Positions 7,281-8,853 of a stretch of DNA of 8,853 bases are shown here, piece by piece (position 1 is the stretch's first letter; each line of letters starts with the position of its first letter). The position numbers were made by a program, and so were the translations under genes. Origin of the DNA: Bacteroidia bacterium (GTDB taxonomy: Bacteria > Bacteroidota > Bacteroidia > B-17B0 > Aurantibacillaceae). Location of the stretch: assembly GCA_026418315.1 (NCBI GenBank), contig JAOABO010000014.1, forward strand, positions 3,366-12,218, written 5' to 3'. Below the pieces are notes generated by a model. It was not told where the DNA came from. It worked only from the letters and a program-made list of their open reading frames with translations, and made no database searches.

Positions 7281-8730
7281 CTTTTTTGATAGTGGGTTCT
7301 TGGTTTTGAGTATATGCTTTGATAAGGTAGTAATAAGTGCCGGTGGGGGCATTTTCGTTTTTGAGTTGGCCGTTCCAGAGTATTTCATTAGAAAGTGTAA
7401 GTGGATTAAGATCTTTTTTTCCGGAATGTAGGAGTTGCCCCCATCGGTTGTAGATGAAATATTCTATAGAGGAGTAGCCGCTTATTTGGATGGAAAAAAA
7501 GTCGTTAACATTATCGTTATTAGGGGTGAAGATGTTGGGGATGGAAATGCTAATGGGTGATGGGTTGAGATTATCATTTTTATTACAATAGATATCGTTA
7601 TCGTAAAAATGATTTACATAAGGAAATTGCTGTCGAGCATATCTAAAAAGGTTTAATGATAGGATGCTGTAACTAATAGAATCTCCCAATAAAGTGATAT
7701 AACTAATTTTTTTTTCAAAATCTGCGGATATATAAATTTTTTTATCGGGACCCGTTTGTAATCCTACTAGAGAATTATTACCTAAGTAGGTGGAGTCGTA
7801 TAGTAATACTTTAAAGCTTTGTTGAATTGAATTTGTGTCATCTGAGCATAAGGAATAATAATAGATAATATTCCCACTATTAGTATAGAAAATATACCTG
7901 TCATCATAGGAAAATTCTGCGTGGATTCCGGAGCCATAAACCCATAGATTGCAGAAATGTTTTAAGTCTGCAGTTTTGAGATCAAATAAAAAAAGTTCAT
8001 TATACACATTGGAGAAATCTGGGGATACTATGTCAAAGGTGCTCAGTAGGAATTTTTTATTTTTACTAAAAATAAATTTGCCGACATAACCAGTTGGTAT
8101 ATGAAAACCAGTACTAATTTCTTTTACCTTATTCATTCCGCTGGAATCTAACTTATATACCAAGAATTTATTATCGTTGAGTCGGTGAATTAATATCCAC
8201 CAAGAATATGGGGTAATTTTAGTAACAGCTATCCCTTCTGTTGATGGGGAATCCAACAATATTCTTTTTTTATCAGGTATTACATCACCGAATCCTGAAT
8301 TTAGGCTCATGTCAACAATGGAGTATCTATAGCCGTCATGTCCATTATTTTCAATACAATCAGAAGTGATGATGTAATATTGTTGGTTATTAGCAGGATT
8401 AGGTACTATGACACATCCTTGAATACTACTATTTTCAATAGAACACAAGTAGGATGCTAAACCTGTTCCATTTGGCATAGGAATGTGCCTTCTATCCCAT
8501 ACAGTATCGCCATCAGTATAAAACAATAGGTTTCCTAATGTATCACTAATAATAGCGCAACCCTCTTTAGCATGTAACATTCCTGAGGTATCAACAACAG
8601 GGGAGCCACTACTAAAATCAAGTCCTGCGCCCATTCCGAAATACCAGTGCCATGTCCTTTTAATATCGGGATTTTGGCTGATGGCTATTTGCATCAGGCA
8701 GAAGAAGAATATGATTAAAAATGGTTTCAT
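7258..8730 (-). CDS. Secreted beta-propeller-like protein with type B (gliding-motility-associated) type IX sorting domain
   Basis: This is a 490-residue exported protein of unknown function, expected at the cell surface or in the medium. Residues 1-19 are a clean signal peptide (MKPFL, then a Phe/Ile-rich core, probable cut after AISQ). Residues 25-375 resemble the propeller-like N-terminal region common in Bacteroidota type B proteins: WYFGMGAGLDFSSGSP (29-44), EGCAIISDTLGNLLFYTDG (56-74), MPNGTGL (85-91), GCVIVPNP (105-112) and LQTGPDKKIYIS (324-335). Residues 395-490 are the type B sorting domain (CHU_C type): IPNIFTPNNDNVNDFF, YNRWGQLL, LWNG, APTGTYYYLIKAY and KKGFFQLLK. Such domains usually link the protein to the surface via type IX partners and may not be cleaved the same way as type A. 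The start is supported by the signal peptide and by a promoter ending 14 bases upstream. It is the first gene of a probable two-gene unit and appears to have a duplicate to the right. Confidence 0.9.
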   Translation of the reverse strand: MKPFLIIFFFCLMQIAISQNPDIKRTWHWYFGMGAGLDFSSGSPVVDTSGMLHAKEGCAIISDTLGNLLFYTDGDTVWDRRHIPMPNGTGLASYLCSIENSSIQGCVIVPNPANNQQYYIITSDCIENNGHDGYRYSIVDMSLNSGFGDVIPDKKRILLDSPSTEGIAVTKITPYSWWILIHRLNDNKFLVYKLDSSGMNKVKEISTGFHIPTGYVGKFIFSKNKKFLLSTFDIVSPDFSNVYNELFLFDLKTADLKHFCNLWVYGSGIHAEFSYDDRYIFYTNSGNIIYYYSLCSDDTNSIQQSFKVLLYDSTYLGNNSLVGLQTGPDKKIYISADFEKKISYITLLGDSISYSILSLNLFRYARQQFPYVNHFYDNDIYCNKNDNLNPSPISISIPNIFTPNNDNVNDFFSIQISGYSSIEYFIYNRWGQLLHSGKKDLNPLTLSNEILWNGQLKNENAPTGTYYYLIKAYTQNQEPTIKKGFFQLLK

Positions 8731-8744
8731 CTAAAATTTTATTA

Positions 8745-8775
8745 CAAAGGTAAAAATTTTATTTCTTATGTACAA
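8745..8775 (-). promoter_or_regulatory. Bacteroidota-type promoter for the propeller gene
   Basis: On the minus strand TTG (8775-8773) is followed by 20 bases and then TACCTTTG (8752-8745). This fits the phylum's pattern of a -33 TTG and a -7 TAnnTTTG. Only 14 bases separate the -7 element from the start codon at 8730, so the transcript would have a leader of about 10 bases or less. The -33 element sits one base inside the unique DNA bordering the 77-base repeat. Confidence 0.7.
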
Positions 8776-8795
8776 GGTTTTGGATTTGTTTTCAT
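8766..8795 (-). pseudogene. Orphan 5' end of the fibre gene (9 codons)
   Basis: The repeat carries the fibre gene's start codon and first 19 bases a second time (8777-8795). Reading on into unique DNA gives MKTNPKPCT and then TAA at 8768-8766. This is a severed gene start left at a duplication junction, not a working gene, unless it acts as a short leader peptide. It overlaps the promoter of the propeller gene. It may instead be an effect of how the sequence was assembled. Confidence 0.55.
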
Positions 8796-8853
8796 AGTGG
8801 TAGTTTTTAAGGTTAGTAGATGTGTTATGTTTATTTTAGTAATTGAAAGAATC
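8777..8853. repeat. 77-base perfect direct repeat, terminal copy
   Basis: This copy is identical to 7204-7280 and runs to the last base of the window. Its left limit (8777) falls within the orphan gene start, between the promoter and the duplicated gap. It implies that the DNA to the right resembles the propeller gene from 7281 onward. Confidence 0.98.
8831..8853 (-). CDS. Last codons of a second propeller-type gene (partial)
   Basis: The 23 bases match the end of the gene at 7258-8730 exactly and encode FFQLLK followed by TAA. They most likely belong to a duplicate type B sorting-domain gene lying mostly outside the window. The fragment alone is too short to prove this; the support is its identity, with the adjacent gap, to the internal copy. 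Confidence 0.45.

Noticed and set aside
7204..8853. The 77-base repeats as ends of an insertion sequence or integron-like element
   Set aside because: The repeats are direct, start inside coding sequence, enclose only the propeller gene, and no transposase or recombinase is present.

Overview
The window is AT-rich DNA from a member of the Bacteroidota. Two large secreted proteins carry the two C-terminal sorting signals of the type IX secretion system (type A and the gliding-motility-type, type B). The housekeeping genes look like Bacteroidota homologues, and the best promoter has the TTG / TAnnTTTG form typical of the phylum. I cannot place it below phylum level from sequence alone. All recognisable genes lie on the minus strand, so transcription runs from right to left. 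No tRNA, rRNA, CRISPR array, transposase or phage structural cluster was seen.

Reading in the direction of transcription, the right end (8777-8853) is a perfect 77-base copy of 7204-7280. It contains the last codons of a second propeller-type gene and an orphan gene start. A 46-base spacer with a strong promoter follows. Next come a 490-residue secreted protein with a type B sorting domain (8730-7258) and, after 35 bases, a 917-residue secreted fibre-like protein (7222-4469). The latter carries a phage-type self-cleaving intramolecular chaperone domain (S74) immediately before a type A sorting domain. A 305-base non-coding gap (4468-4164) separates this pair from a compact run of three genes: a Prc/Tsp tail-specific protease (4163-2061), the UDP-glucose 4-epimerase galE (2051-1023), and the anhydro-N-acetylmuramic acid kinase anmK, which starts at 1015 and runs off the left end. 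Gaps of 9 and 7 bases make this run a probable operon.

The three-gene run concerns the cell envelope: protein turnover in the periplasm, nucleotide-sugar supply and recycling of peptidoglycan sugars. The two-gene unit makes surface or released proteins through type IX secretion. Two points stand out. First, the 77-base terminal repeat implies a tandem duplication of a 1573-base propeller-gene unit. Its exact length and its position at the last base also fit a contig that ends on a graph-assembly node, so the true copy number of the propeller gene is probably hidden. Second, the secreted fibre protein would, if its S74 domain cleaves as in phage tailspikes, cut off its own secretion signal.
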